Source: Evtepia gabavorous
Lineage (GTDB): Bacteria; Bacillota; Clostridia; Oscillospirales; Oscillospiraceae
Direction of reading: 5' to 3'
Length of the DNA stretch: 64,000 nucleotides
Assembly: GCF_003425665.1 (NCBI RefSeq)
Contig: NZ_QQRQ01000001.1
Location: 1-64,000 of the forward strand
In this document: in pieces, positions 42,739 through 50,950 of the stretch
How positions within the stretch are numbered: the stretch's first letter is position 1
Layout of the letters: every line of letters starts with the position of its first letter
The notes under the pieces: model-generated
Databases searched by the model: none
What the model was told of the DNA's origin: nothing
Seen by the model: only the letters and a program-made list of their open reading frames with translations
Program-made: the position numbers and the translations under genes

Positions 42739-44021
42739 GACGGAAGCTGAGCCGCCGGGAGATTGACCGGCTGGAAAACCTCCTCATCCTCCTGCTGGTC
42801 TGTCTGGCGCTCTTTCTCATCCACAGGACCGGGATGTTTCAGAGCGTCACCGAGCAGGGGAGCGGAACAGGGGACGAGAGTCTCTTTGCGGGGGTTCAGG
42901 ATACCGCCCTGTCCCGGGGAACCCCGGTGCGCTTGATGGTGCAGAACGGAACAGGACGCTATGGGGTGCAGTACGATCAGACAACGGTGAACCGGCTGTA
43001 CCACGATGGGCTGAACGACCTGCTGACCCAGTCTCTGGACACCATGGCTTCCCCCCAGGCCAGCTCCCGGGAGGCATGGGAGCGCGCGGTGAGCCAGGGG
43101 AGCAGCTGGGTGTACTATGACTTTCTCTATAATGTCTCCTTTACCAGCCAGAGCAGCCGGGGGGAGGGGGAGGCCCGGTCGTTTCTGATCACCGCCCGCA
43201 ATGGGCGGGCGGATGCCCTGTACTACTACAACGAGGAGACAGGGGATTACTATATGGCCCAGCTGCGAGAGGCCAGTCTGGTTTTGCCGGCTTTGCTGGA
43301 GGACCTGGTCCCCAACGGAGGCCAGTTTGCCTTTGAGAATTCCTCGTTGGCGGATACCCTGGCCCCCTATATGATGCTGCTTCCCCAGCCGCCCCTCTGC
43401 CCTGTCTACACAGGGGCCAATCCCCTGGACGACTGGGACACGGCGGACCAGGAGGCCCTGCTGGAGGCGCTGGATTTCAATCCCCGGGCCTCCGCGGTCT
43501 ATGAGGCGGTGGACGGCACGGTGATCCAGGAGGGATCGGACACCCTGCGGATTCAGAAGAACGGGAAAATCACCTTCCACGCTGCGGAGAGTGGGCAGGC
43601 TCGGTTTCAGGCCCTCTCCGCCCGGGAAAAGGACCTGCAGATCAAGGCGGAGGAGATTTTGGACGGGGTCACAGCGGGACACCTGGGGGAAGGCACGATG
43701 TTCTGCCAATCCATTGAAACCCAGGAGGATGGCAGTGTGGCGCTGGTGTTCTGCTATCTGCTCAACGGCACCCAGGTACAGCTGTGGGAGGAGGGGTGGA
43801 GCGCCCGGTTCCTCTTCGAGGGCAGTGACTGCACCGCCTTCTCCGTCTGCCTGCGGGAGTATACGCTCACGGAGCGGTCCCAGCAGGCTCTTCCCGAGCG
43901 GCAGGCCGCCGCCGCCGCCGTGGCCATGGGGCAGACGGGGAAAGAGCTTCAGCTGTGCTATCTGGACAATGGCACCACCCCGGAGATTGCAGCCGATTGG
44001 ACGGTCCGGGAGCGGACATAA
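42735..44021 (+). CDS. YycH-like regulatory membrane protein
   Basis: 428 aa. One N-terminal TM helix (about 17-34, LLILLLVCLALFLIH) and a large extracellular region with mixed strands. Sequence similarity to YycH is low to my eye, but position directly after walK, with a 4-nt overlap, and topology match YycH, which binds WalK and adjusts its activity. Followed 12 bp on by a second single-TM protein. Confidence 0.75.
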   Translation: MRRKLSRREIDRLENLLILLLVCLALFLIHRTGMFQSVTEQGSGTGDESLFAGVQDTALSRGTPVRLMVQNGTGRYGVQYDQTTVNRLYHDGLNDLLTQSLDTMASPQASSREAWERAVSQGSSWVYYDFLYNVSFTSQSSRGEGEARSFLITARNGRADALYYYNEETGDYYMAQLREASLVLPALLEDLVPNGGQFAFENSSLADTLAPYMMLLPQPPLCPVYTGANPLDDWDTADQEALLEALDFNPRASAVYEAVDGTVIQEGSDTLRIQKNGKITFHAAESGQARFQALSAREKDLQIKAEEILDGVTAGHLGEGTMFCQSIETQEDGSVALVFCYLLNGTQVQLWEEGWSARFLFEGSDCTAFSVCLREYTLTERSQQALPERQAAAAAVAMGQTGKELQLCYLDNGTTPEIAADWTVRERT

Positions 44022-44033
44022 GGAGGGCGGTGT

Positions 44034-44528
44034 ATGGAACGGTCCAAACTGAAGCTGACGGTGATTTTTCTCCTGACGGTGCTGGATCTTTTTCTGCTGG
44101 GAAGTGTGCTCATGCAGTGCCACCAGTCCCGAGACTACGCCCGCACCACCCAGACGCAGATTTTGGTGTACCTGGAGCGCAATGGGATTGAGGTCCAGCA
44201 GGAGACCATCCCGTGGGAGAGCGGCCTCTCAGCCCGGCGGGAGGACCTGGCAGACCAGATTCTTCCGGACAGTGAATGGCCGGCCCAGGGCCTGCCGGAC
44301 AACTGTGAGGTACAGCCCGCCCGGGAGCCCGCCACGCTGCTCATGGACTTTGTCCGCGGCCTGTCCGAGCTGGGGCAGACCTGTGAGACGATCCACGGGA
44401 TTCAGGAGGGCTATTGGTACAGCGGCGAGGAGGACCGGGCGGTTCTCACCCCCATGTGGGAGATTGAGACCGACCAGGGGACCTTTCTGCTGGACTGTGC
44501 CCAGGGGCTTCTGACCAGGGCGACGTAG
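44034..44528 (+). CDS. YycI-like regulatory membrane protein
   Basis: 164 aa. Short cytosolic N-terminus, one TM helix (about 8-28, LTVIFLLTVLDLFLLGSVL) and an extracellular domain. The N-terminus resembles YycI (two-component system regulatory protein), and the order walR-walK-yycH-yycI supports the call. GGAGGG lies before the start. A strong terminator closes the operon. Confidence 0.75.
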   Translation: MERSKLKLTVIFLLTVLDLFLLGSVLMQCHQSRDYARTTQTQILVYLERNGIEVQQETIPWESGLSARREDLADQILPDSEWPAQGLPDNCEVQPAREPATLLMDFVRGLSELGQTCETIHGIQEGYWYSGEEDRAVLTPMWEIETDQGTFLLDCAQGLLTRAT

Positions 44529-44531
44529 GAA

Positions 44532-44565
44532 AGCGGCAGCCGACATAGGCTGCCGCTTTTTATTT
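44532..44565 (+). terminator. Intrinsic terminator of the walRK operon
   Basis: AGCGGCAGCC / GGCTGCCGCT stem with loop GACATA, then TTTTATTT. Confidence 0.92.
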
Positions 44566-44573
44566 GGAAAATG

Positions 44574-44604
44574 ACATCCCACCGTGGAAACCACGGTGGG
44601 ATGT
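44574..44604 (-). terminator. Perfect hairpin after the GH3 gene
   Basis: ACATCCCACCGTGG / CCACGGTGGGATGT is a perfect 14-bp stem with a 3-nt loop, immediately after the GH3 stop; CATTTTCC follows on the minus strand. Probable terminator. Confidence 0.75.
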
Positions 44605-44606
44605 TG

Positions 44607-45797
44607 TCAAATTAGGTCATATTTTTCCTTCAGCTGCAAAATCCGCAGAACACTTTGATCCAGCCGTTCCTGGGAAATGGTCCCCTTCTCCACGGCGGAG
44701 AGGAGGGCGTCGTAGGCTTCGGGGAGGTCCTCCGGCATCAGCAGCAGATCCGCGCCGGCCTGGAAGGCCAGCAGGGCGGCTTGGCCGGCGGAATAGGTGT
44801 CGGTGATGGCCTGGGCGGACAGGGAATCTGTGAGGATCACCCGCTGGAACCGGAGCTCTCCCCGCAGTTTCTCTGTGATCATTTCCCGGGAAAGGGAGGC
44901 GGGCAGGCCGTCTTGAACGGCGTTGGGGGCAGTCATGTGGGAGACCAGGACGGCGTCTGCGCCGGTGGCCATCCCCGCCTGGAAGGGATAGATTTCGCAG
45001 GTCAGCATCTCCTGCCAGGTTTTCTCGGTGGAGGCCCGGCCCGTTTGACTGTCCCAGCGGGCGCTCCCCTCCCCGGGGAAGTGCTTCAGGGCACAGGCCA
45101 CGCCTGCCTCATGGAAGCCGTCCACCGCCGCGCTGACCAGCATGGCGGTCTGCTCAGGGTGGGTGCCAAAAGAACGGTTGCCCAGAACCGCGTTGTCAGG
45201 GTCGGTTTTCACATCGGCCACGGGGGCCAGATCCAAGTGAAAACCCAGGTCCCGGAGAAAGCTGCCCAGAGCCAGACCGGCCTGCTTGGCCTTGGCCGGG
45301 TCTCCGTCCGCGCCCACTGTGGCCATATCCGCCACCTGGGGGGAGGAGAAGGTCTCCTTCCCGGCAAAGGGAGAGCGGCTGCCGCCCTCTTCCTCGATGG
45401 CAAAGAGGGGAGGGACCCGGGAGGACTGGGAGAGACGGGTCATCAGAGACTCCAGCTGGTCCGGGTCCTGGAGCTGTTTCGCTGTGCAGACAAAACCGCC
45501 CACAGGGTAGTCTTTTAGGACGTTCCGGGCGCTGGCGTCCACCTGGGTGAGCCCTGGCTGATTGGGGTCCTGGCGCTGCTGGGGGGTCTGGGTGGTGTCC
45601 AGGGCGTCAGGGGAGATCAAAAAGAGTTGGCCGACCTTCTCCTGGACGGTCAGCTTGGCCAGCAATTCCTCCGCGTTTCCCGCTGTGACCGGTTCTACCG
45701 CGCCGGGTTCCTCCTGGATGGGGGGCTCCTCTTTCTTGCCGCAGCTGCACAGCAGCCCGGCCATGAGCACGGCGCAGAGTATCCATTTCCATTTCAT
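44607..45797 (-). CDS. Glycoside hydrolase family 3 lipoprotein with altered catalytic motif
   Basis: 396 aa. Lipoprotein signal (about residues 1-19, lipobox LCSC). The GH3 barrel is recognised by VGGFVCTAKQL, FAIEEEGGS, LDLAPVADV, ALKHFPGEG and VILTDSLSAQAI (nucleophile Asp). NagZ-type enzymes have KHFPGHGDT and DSH, where Asp-His is the acid/base dyad; here the residues are GEGSARWDSQ, so that His is Gln. Substrate may therefore differ, or the protein may bind rather than cleave. It faces the walRK operon convergently and has its own promoter. Confidence 0.88.
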   Translation of the reverse strand: MKWKWILCAVLMAGLLCSCGKKEEPPIQEEPGAVEPVTAGNAEELLAKLTVQEKVGQLFLISPDALDTTQTPQQRQDPNQPGLTQVDASARNVLKDYPVGGFVCTAKQLQDPDQLESLMTRLSQSSRVPPLFAIEEEGGSRSPFAGKETFSSPQVADMATVGADGDPAKAKQAGLALGSFLRDLGFHLDLAPVADVKTDPDNAVLGNRSFGTHPEQTAMLVSAAVDGFHEAGVACALKHFPGEGSARWDSQTGRASTEKTWQEMLTCEIYPFQAGMATGADAVLVSHMTAPNAVQDGLPASLSREMITEKLRGELRFQRVILTDSLSAQAITDTYSAGQAALLAFQAGADLLLMPEDLPEAYDALLSAVEKGTISQERLDQSVLRILQLKEKYDLI

Positions 45798-45847
45798 TGT
45801 GGTTCATCCTCTCTGGGGGGGTGTTGGAAAGACGGGTTCCAAGGGAT

Positions 45848-45876
45848 AGTATACCCTTTGAACCAGAAAAGCACAA
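45848..45876 (-). promoter_or_regulatory. Promoter of the GH3 lipoprotein gene
   Basis: TTGTGC (45871-45876), 17-bp spacer, TATACT (45848-45853) on the minus strand. Confidence 0.65.
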
Positions 45877-45902
45877 GGGGCATTCCCTGCTTCCGCCGCC
45901 TG

Positions 45903-45938
45903 AAAAAACGCGCGTACCGAACCTCGGTACGCGCGTTT
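45903..45938 (-). terminator. Intrinsic terminator of the EF-G-like gene
   Basis: AAACGCGCGTACCGA / TCGGTACGCGCGTTT stem followed by TTTC on the minus strand. Confidence 0.88.
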
Positions 45939-45958
45939 GGCAAGGAAAAAGGAGGGGA

Positions 45959-48034
45959 TTATCCTTCTTCCTGGATGGCTTTGGCGTCGTCGATGGCCTT
46001 TTGCTGGGCGGCGGGGGGAGCCTCCTCATAGCGGACGAAGTGGAAGGAGAAGGTGCCGCGGCTCTGGGTAATGGAGCGCAAGTCAATGGCGTAGGAGGTC
46101 ATCTCCGCCATGGGGACCTCGGCCTCCAGAATCTGATTGCCGTCGTCGGTGGGGTTCATGCCCATCACCCGGCCCCGGCGCTTGTTCAGGTCGCCCATGA
46201 CGTCGCCCAGATAGCTGTCGGGAATGGTTACCTTCAGCTCTCCAATGGGCTCCAGAATGGTGGGGTTGGCGTTGGCAATCCCCTCTTTGTAGGCCAGCTG
46301 GGCTGCGGTTTTGAAGGCCATTTCGTTGGAGTCCACAGGGTGATAGGAGCCGTCATACAGGGTGGCCTTCAGCCCCACCAGGGGATAGCCGGCCAGCACG
46401 CCCTTGTTGGCGGCCTCCCGCAGGCCCTTTTCCACGGCGGGGAAGAAGTTCTTGGGGACGCTGCCGCCGAAGACCTCTTCGGCGAAGATCATGTCCTCGG
46501 ACTCATACTGGGGCTCAAAGCGGACCCACACGTCGCCGAACTGGCCGGAGCCGCCGGTCTGCTTCTTGTGGCGGCCATGGGCCTCCACCTTTTTCTTGAT
46601 GGTCTCCCGATAGGGGACCCGGGCGGGACTGAGCTCCGCCTCCACCCCGAAGCGGCTCTTTAGGCGGGAGACCAGCACATCCAGCTGCATATCGCCGGTG
46701 CCGGAGAGGACCACCTGGCGGGTCTCAGGATTGTTGACCACGGAGAAGGAGGGGTCCTCCTCGTTCATCCGGGCCAGACCTGCGGCCACTTTGTCGTCCT
46801 GGCCCCGGGTCTTGGGGGCAATGGCCTTGGAATAGCAGGGCTCGGGGAAGGGGATACCCTTCAGGGCGACCACTTTCCGGCTGTCACACAGGGTGTCGCC
46901 GGTCTTTACCTTGTCCATTTTGCCGATGGCGCCAATGTCGCCGCAGGAGAGCTCCTTGACCTCTTCGGCTTTCTTGCCGCACATTTTGTACAGGCGTCCC
47001 AGCTTTTCCGCCGCGCCGGTGCGGGCGTTGACCAGGGGAAGATCGGAGGTGATCACCCCGGAAAGGACCTTAATCATGGAGTATTTGCCGTACTGGTCCG
47101 AGATGGTCTTGAAGACGTAGGCCGTGGGCACGCCGCCGGGGGAGACCACGAAGTCCTCGGTCTCGCCGTTCTGCATGGTGGCCTTGTGGTGGTTGCCCTC
47201 CATGGGGTTGGGCAGCAGATCCACGATGTAGTCCATGAGCATCAGTGAGCCGATGCAGTTGATGGCGGAGCCGAAGAGGACGGGGAACATGGACAGCTCC
47301 CGCACGCCCTGGCGCAGGCCCTGAATCATCTCTGCATAGGTGAAGGACTCGCCGCTGAAGTATTTGTCCATCATTTCATCCGAGGTCTCGGCCACGGACT
47401 CCTTCAGGGCTTCGTTGAATTCCGCCACCACGTCGGCCTTTTCCGGGGGAATGTCCACCTCCACCCGCTTAAAGTCCTGCATCTCATAGGCCCGCTTGTT
47501 GAGCACGTCGATGAGGCCGGTGGTCTTTTTGTCGGCGTCCCACATGGGGACCACCAGGGGGGCGATTTTGTTGCCGTACCGCTCCCGCAGGGCGTTGAAG
47601 GTGGCGTTGTAGTCACTGTTTTCTTCGTCGGTTTTGGAGATATAGATAAACCGGGGCATATCCCGCTCCTGGCAGTATTTCCAGACCTTTTCAAAGCCCA
47701 CGGAGATACCGTCCTTGGCGGAGCAGACCAGGATGGCGGCGTCGGCGGCCCGGAGGGCCTCCATTACCTCGCCGGAGAAATCGAAAGCGCCCGGGGTGTC
47801 CAGCAGATTGATTTTACAGCCCTTATACTCCAGGGGGGCGACTGCGGTGGAGATGGAAATCTGGCGGCGAATCTCCTCGGGATCGTAGTCACAGACGGTG
47901 TTGCCATCGGCGCTGTTGCCCATGCGGTTGATGGCGCCGGTCATAAACAGCAGGCTTTCTGCCAGGGCAGTCTTGCCGTTGCCGCTGTGGCCCACCAGAC
48001 AGACATTTCGGATGTTTTGCACAGAATAGCTCAT
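45959..48034 (-). CDS. Elongation factor G-like translational GTPase (paralogue)
   Basis: 691 aa with all five EF-G domains. The P-loop is GHSGNGKT rather than the GHVDHGKT of canonical EF-G, the G3 box is DTPG, and the G4 box reads SKTD instead of NKMD. Domain IV/V stretches such as GGSGQFGDVWVRFEP and PTILEPIGELKVTIPDSYLGDVMGDLNKRRGRVMGM are intact. These traits mark the EF-G-like paralogue group of Firmicutes whose role (back-translocation, recycling or a stress function) is not settled. It is a single gene away from rpsL/rpsG, which also argues against the housekeeping fusA. Confidence 0.9.
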   Translation of the reverse strand: MSYSVQNIRNVCLVGHSGNGKTALAESLLFMTGAINRMGNSADGNTVCDYDPEEIRRQISISTAVAPLEYKGCKINLLDTPGAFDFSGEVMEALRAADAAILVCSAKDGISVGFEKVWKYCQERDMPRFIYISKTDEENSDYNATFNALRERYGNKIAPLVVPMWDADKKTTGLIDVLNKRAYEMQDFKRVEVDIPPEKADVVAEFNEALKESVAETSDEMMDKYFSGESFTYAEMIQGLRQGVRELSMFPVLFGSAINCIGSLMLMDYIVDLLPNPMEGNHHKATMQNGETEDFVVSPGGVPTAYVFKTISDQYGKYSMIKVLSGVITSDLPLVNARTGAAEKLGRLYKMCGKKAEEVKELSCGDIGAIGKMDKVKTGDTLCDSRKVVALKGIPFPEPCYSKAIAPKTRGQDDKVAAGLARMNEEDPSFSVVNNPETRQVVLSGTGDMQLDVLVSRLKSRFGVEAELSPARVPYRETIKKKVEAHGRHKKQTGGSGQFGDVWVRFEPQYESEDMIFAEEVFGGSVPKNFFPAVEKGLREAANKGVLAGYPLVGLKATLYDGSYHPVDSNEMAFKTAAQLAYKEGIANANPTILEPIGELKVTIPDSYLGDVMGDLNKRRGRVMGMNPTDDGNQILEAEVPMAEMTSYAIDLRSITQSRGTFSFHFVRYEEAPPAAQQKAIDDAKAIQEEG

Positions 48035-48125
48035 AGCAATCTTCTCTCCTTATTTCAGATGGGACAGGGAGGGAACCCCCTCTCCTGTGCCCCGACGGAG
48101 TCACGCACTCCATAGTCATGGACTT

Positions 48126-48154
48126 AGTATACAACAAGAGTGCGTCAATGACAA
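48126..48154 (-). promoter_or_regulatory. Promoter of the EF-G-like gene
   Basis: TTGTCA (48149-48154), 17-bp spacer, TATACT (48126-48131) on the minus strand. Confidence 0.7.
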
Positions 48155-48218
48155 CACAAAAAATAAAAAATAACTAAAAAATTTGTAAAAATCAGAGAAA
48201 AATTTCATTTCCTTCCGG

Positions 48219-49163
48219 TTATCCCAGTCCGGGCCCCGTGGAGGACGGCGGGACGGGAATCTCGTGAATCTGTCCTGTGGAGCAAGAGACCATCAGGAAC
48301 GTGACGGCGTTGCCGTTGGCATCCCGGCCGGAAAAGCGCCAGTAACCTTGGTTGGGACTGGAGTCCAAAGGCACCAGGGTGAGGGTCCGTCCCTGCTGGG
48401 CCAGATAGGCCGTGAGCAGCGACTGGGCTTCCTGCCGGCTCACCGCGGGGGCGGGGGGATCGTCGGGTTTGTCCCCTGTGTTGTTGTCGGGAGGTGTGTC
48501 TGTGCCGGGGTCCCCTGGGGCGGGATCACCGGAGGGATTGGAGGGGTTGTTGGGGGTTTGGTTGTTATTGGGCGGGGACTGCGGGTCCTCCGTGTCGTTT
48601 GGGGCGGTGGGCCGGTCCGAAGGGGACGGGGCCTCCCCCTGGGCGTCTCCTCCGTTCTGTTCTGCCTGCTGCTCTGTATCCTTCGAAGGGTCTTGCGGGC
48701 TGTCTGGGTTGTCGGGGGCGGCGGGATCGCTTTCCTCGCTGCCAGCGGCGGGGTCCTGCTCGGGCCGCTGAAAGACTTCAATGACTGCCTTTGGCAGGAG
48801 TCCATCTGCTCCCCCTGGCAGGAGAAGCTGGCAAAGGCCCACAACCAGCACCACGGCGGCCGCAGCGCAGGCCAGCCACGGAAGCAAGTGCCGTCGCTTG
48901 GAGGGGGAAGCCGTTGGGGAACGGGGCGGGGAAGAGGAGGCGGACTTACTCCAGTCCTGGCTGGCCAGAGCGTCCTTGAGGGAGTCAGGGGGCTCGACCC
49001 AAAGGGAGGTCATCTGGGTTTGAAGGTCCTCCAGCTCCTGGGCCAGCTGGCGGCAGTGGGGGCACTGGGCCAGATGGGCATGCAGCTGGGTCTCCTCCTT
49101 GAGAGAGAGCGCCCCGTCCAGCCGGGCGCTGAGGAGAAGCTCATATTCTTCGCATGGGTTCAT
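48219..49163 (-). CDS. Anti-sigma factor-like membrane protein with zinc-finger N-terminus
   Basis: 314 aa. The N-terminal HAHLAQCPHC (HX3CX2C, about residues 28-37) is the zf-HC2 anti-sigma domain. One TM helix lies at about 93-116. Outside is a ~110-residue linker rich in Pro, Asp, Asn and Ser (NNNQTPNNPSNPSGDP) and a small C-terminal domain (about 240-310, SLLTAYLAQQGRTLTLVPLD). Its ATG overlaps the stop of the ECF sigma gene (ATGA), the classic sigma/anti-sigma pair. Because the sigma gene carries a stop codon, this protein may now lack its partner. Confidence 0.88.
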   Translation of the reverse strand: MNPCEEYELLLSARLDGALSLKEETQLHAHLAQCPHCRQLAQELEDLQTQMTSLWVEPPDSLKDALASQDWSKSASSSPPRSPTASPSKRRHLLPWLACAAAAVVLVVGLCQLLLPGGADGLLPKAVIEVFQRPEQDPAAGSEESDPAAPDNPDSPQDPSKDTEQQAEQNGGDAQGEAPSPSDRPTAPNDTEDPQSPPNNNQTPNNPSNPSGDPAPGDPGTDTPPDNNTGDKPDDPPAPAVSRQEAQSLLTAYLAQQGRTLTLVPLDSSPNQGYWRFSGRDANGNAVTFLMVSCSTGQIHEIPVPPSSTGPGLG

Positions 49164-49774
49164 TTTGACATCCCTCCTTTCCGCCCCAGTTGATTAGACG
49201 GGGAACCGGTGGGAAGGTTCCCCTTTTGCAGCAGAAGTTTTCGCAGCAGCAGTCGGGCCCGGGCCAGCCGGGATTTTACAGTGCCCTCCTCCAGGTCCAG
49301 TGCCTGGGCAATCTCGCGGTAGCTCAGCCCCTCAATTTCCCGCAGCAGCAGGGGAATGCGGTGGGGCTCGGGCAGGGACTCGATGGCCTGCCACAGGAGC
49401 TGCCGCCGTTCGTGCTCCTCGGACAGCTCCTCTGGGGAGGGCCCCCGGTCCGGGACGACGGGCAGGTCGGGGTCATCCAGGGAAAGGGCACCCTGGTGTT
49501 TTTTTCGCTGACGGAGCAGGTCAATGGCGGCGTTGACCGTCAGCCGGTACAGCCAGGAGGAAAACGCTGCCTTCCCCTGAAAGGACGGCAGCCCCTGCCA
49601 AGCCTTGAAGAAAGCGGTTTAGGTCACTTCTTCCGCGTCGTGGTGGCTCCCTGTTTTGCCCAGGGCCAGGTTGTAGACCATCTTCTGGTGGCGCTCCACC
49701 AGGCGGGTGAAGGCATCCTGGTCTCCCTCCCGGGCCAAGGTCACCAGCTGCCGGTCATCCATCGTCGCTTGCAT
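49160..49774 (-). pseudogene. ECF RNA polymerase sigma factor, interrupted by an in-frame TAA
   Basis: A continuous 204-codon frame runs from ATG 49774 (GGAG 7 nt upstream) to TGA 49160-49162, apart from one stop, TAA at 49619-49621 (codon 52). Region 2 reads [20 protein letters not shown] before the stop and TAFFKAWQGLPSF after it; region 4 is complete (GLSYREIAQALDLEEGTVKS). Related sigma factors have Gln at the stop position (pattern EEVTQxAFxKAW), so a single C-to-T change from CAA explains it. As read, only a 51-residue fragment is made. It overlaps the dus 3' end by 20 bp and the anti-sigma start by 4 bp. Confidence 0.88.
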
Positions 49775-50744
49775 CTTTCAGCTCCCGCTTGATGCCGGCG
49801 GTGACCCGATAGACGTCGGCCAAGGTGGAGATTTTGGAGATTTCGCTTTTCCAGTACCCGGCATAGGGGACCCCTTTCAAATACCAGGCATAGTGTTTCC
49901 GGGCCTCCAGACAGGCGATTTTCTCGCTCTTGTACTGGGCGGCCAGTTCAAACTGACGCACGGCGGTGTCGCACCGCTGGGACAGGGGAGGGAGGGGAGG
50001 AATGGGCCGCCCGTCTATGGCGGCCTGGGCTTGCTGGAAGATCCAGGGGTTGCCGAAGACACCCCGGGCAATCATAACCCCGTCTGCCCCGGTGTAGCGG
50101 AGGATACGCGCGGCATCCTGGCCGGAGAAGACGTCTCCGTTGGCGATGACGGGGATGGACAGGGCCTGTTTCACCCTCCGAATCCAGTCCCAGTTGGCGG
50201 TGCCGGCATACATCTGCACCTTGGTCCGCCCGTGGAGGGTGATGGCGGCGATCCCCAAGTCCTCCAGGCACTGGGCCAATTCCAGGCAGACGATGTTTCC
50301 CTTGTCCCAGCCCAGGCGCATTTTCACGGTGACGGGGATCTCGCCGGCTCCTTTCCGAACGGCCTCCGCCACCCGGCAGGCTTTGTCCAGGTCCCGGAGC
50401 AGGCCGGAGCCGTCCCCGTTGTTGGCGACCTTGGGGACGGGGCAGCCCATGTTGATGTCGATGATATCTGGGTGGGCCACCTCCCGCACAATGGCGGCGC
50501 CCTCCTCCATACAGGCCAAGTCGCTGCCAAAGATTTGCACGCCTGCTGGATGCTCGTCTTCCCCCAGCCGCATCAGGGGCAGGGTCTTTTGGTCTTGGTA
50601 GCACAGGGCCTTGGCGCTCACCATCTCCGTTATGGTATAGCCCGCCCCCAACTCCCGGCAGATGGTCCGAAAGGCTAAGTCCGTTACCCCTGCCATGGGG
50701 GCCAGGACCAGAGGGGAGGGAATGGATACAGAACCGATCCGCAA
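49755..50744 (-). CDS. dusB: tRNA-dihydrouridine synthase
   Basis: About 329 aa, FMN-dependent. Motifs in order: [36 protein letters not shown]-type loop ([11 protein letters not shown]), [22 protein letters not shown] and NGDVFSG, ending with the helical tRNA-binding domain. It reduces uridines in the tRNA D-loop. The start TTG at 50744 gives [17 protein letters not shown], matching the family N-terminus, with GAGGTGA 5 nt upstream; GTG at 50753 is an alternative. First gene of the dus-sigma-anti-sigma run. Confidence 0.95.
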   Translation of the reverse strand: MRIGSVSIPSPLVLAPMAGVTDLAFRTICRELGAGYTITEMVSAKALCYQDQKTLPLMRLGEDEHPAGVQIFGSDLACMEEGAAIVREVAHPDIIDINMGCPVPKVANNGDGSGLLRDLDKACRVAEAVRKGAGEIPVTVKMRLGWDKGNIVCLELAQCLEDLGIAAITLHGRTKVQMYAGTANWDWIRRVKQALSIPVIANGDVFSGQDAARILRYTGADGVMIARGVFGNPWIFQQAQAAIDGRPIPPLPPLSQRCDTAVRQFELAAQYKSEKIACLEARKHYAWYLKGVPYAGYWKSEISKISTLADVYRVTAGIKRELKDASDDG

Positions 50745-50792
50745 AGGGATCACCTCATTTCAAAAAAGTAGAGATTTCGCACTGTTTTTATT

Positions 50793-50822
50793 ATCTTATC
50801 ATAGATCGACGCTTTCTGACAA
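50793..50822 (-). promoter_or_regulatory. Promoter of the dusB-sigma-anti-sigma operon
   Basis: TTGTCA (50817-50822), 18-bp spacer, TAAGAT (50793-50798) on the minus strand. Confidence 0.6.
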
Positions 50823-50886
50823 CCCGGAGGCCCTGGTAAACCAGGGAAAGGAAGAAAATCCCGGGCCCACGGGCCGTGCGTCCCCA

Positions 50887-50914
50887 TTGCAAAGGCAGGG
50901 AAATGTGATATGAT
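50887..50914 (+). promoter_or_regulatory. Promoter of the CLC channel gene
   Basis: TTGCAA (50887-50892), 16-bp spacer, TATGAT (50909-50914). Confidence 0.65.
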
Positions 50915-50950
50915 GGGAGGAAAGCACAGCGCAGAGAGGCGGGGGGAACC

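Noticed and set aside
49190-49792. 200-codon plus-strand frame over the sigma-factor region
   Set aside because: The minus-strand frame shows complete ECF sigma regions 2 and 4 around a single stop; the plus frame shows no domain.
50823-50950. Fluoride riboswitch before the CLC gene
   Set aside because: The leader is under 40 nt and none of the conserved pseudoknot elements are present.
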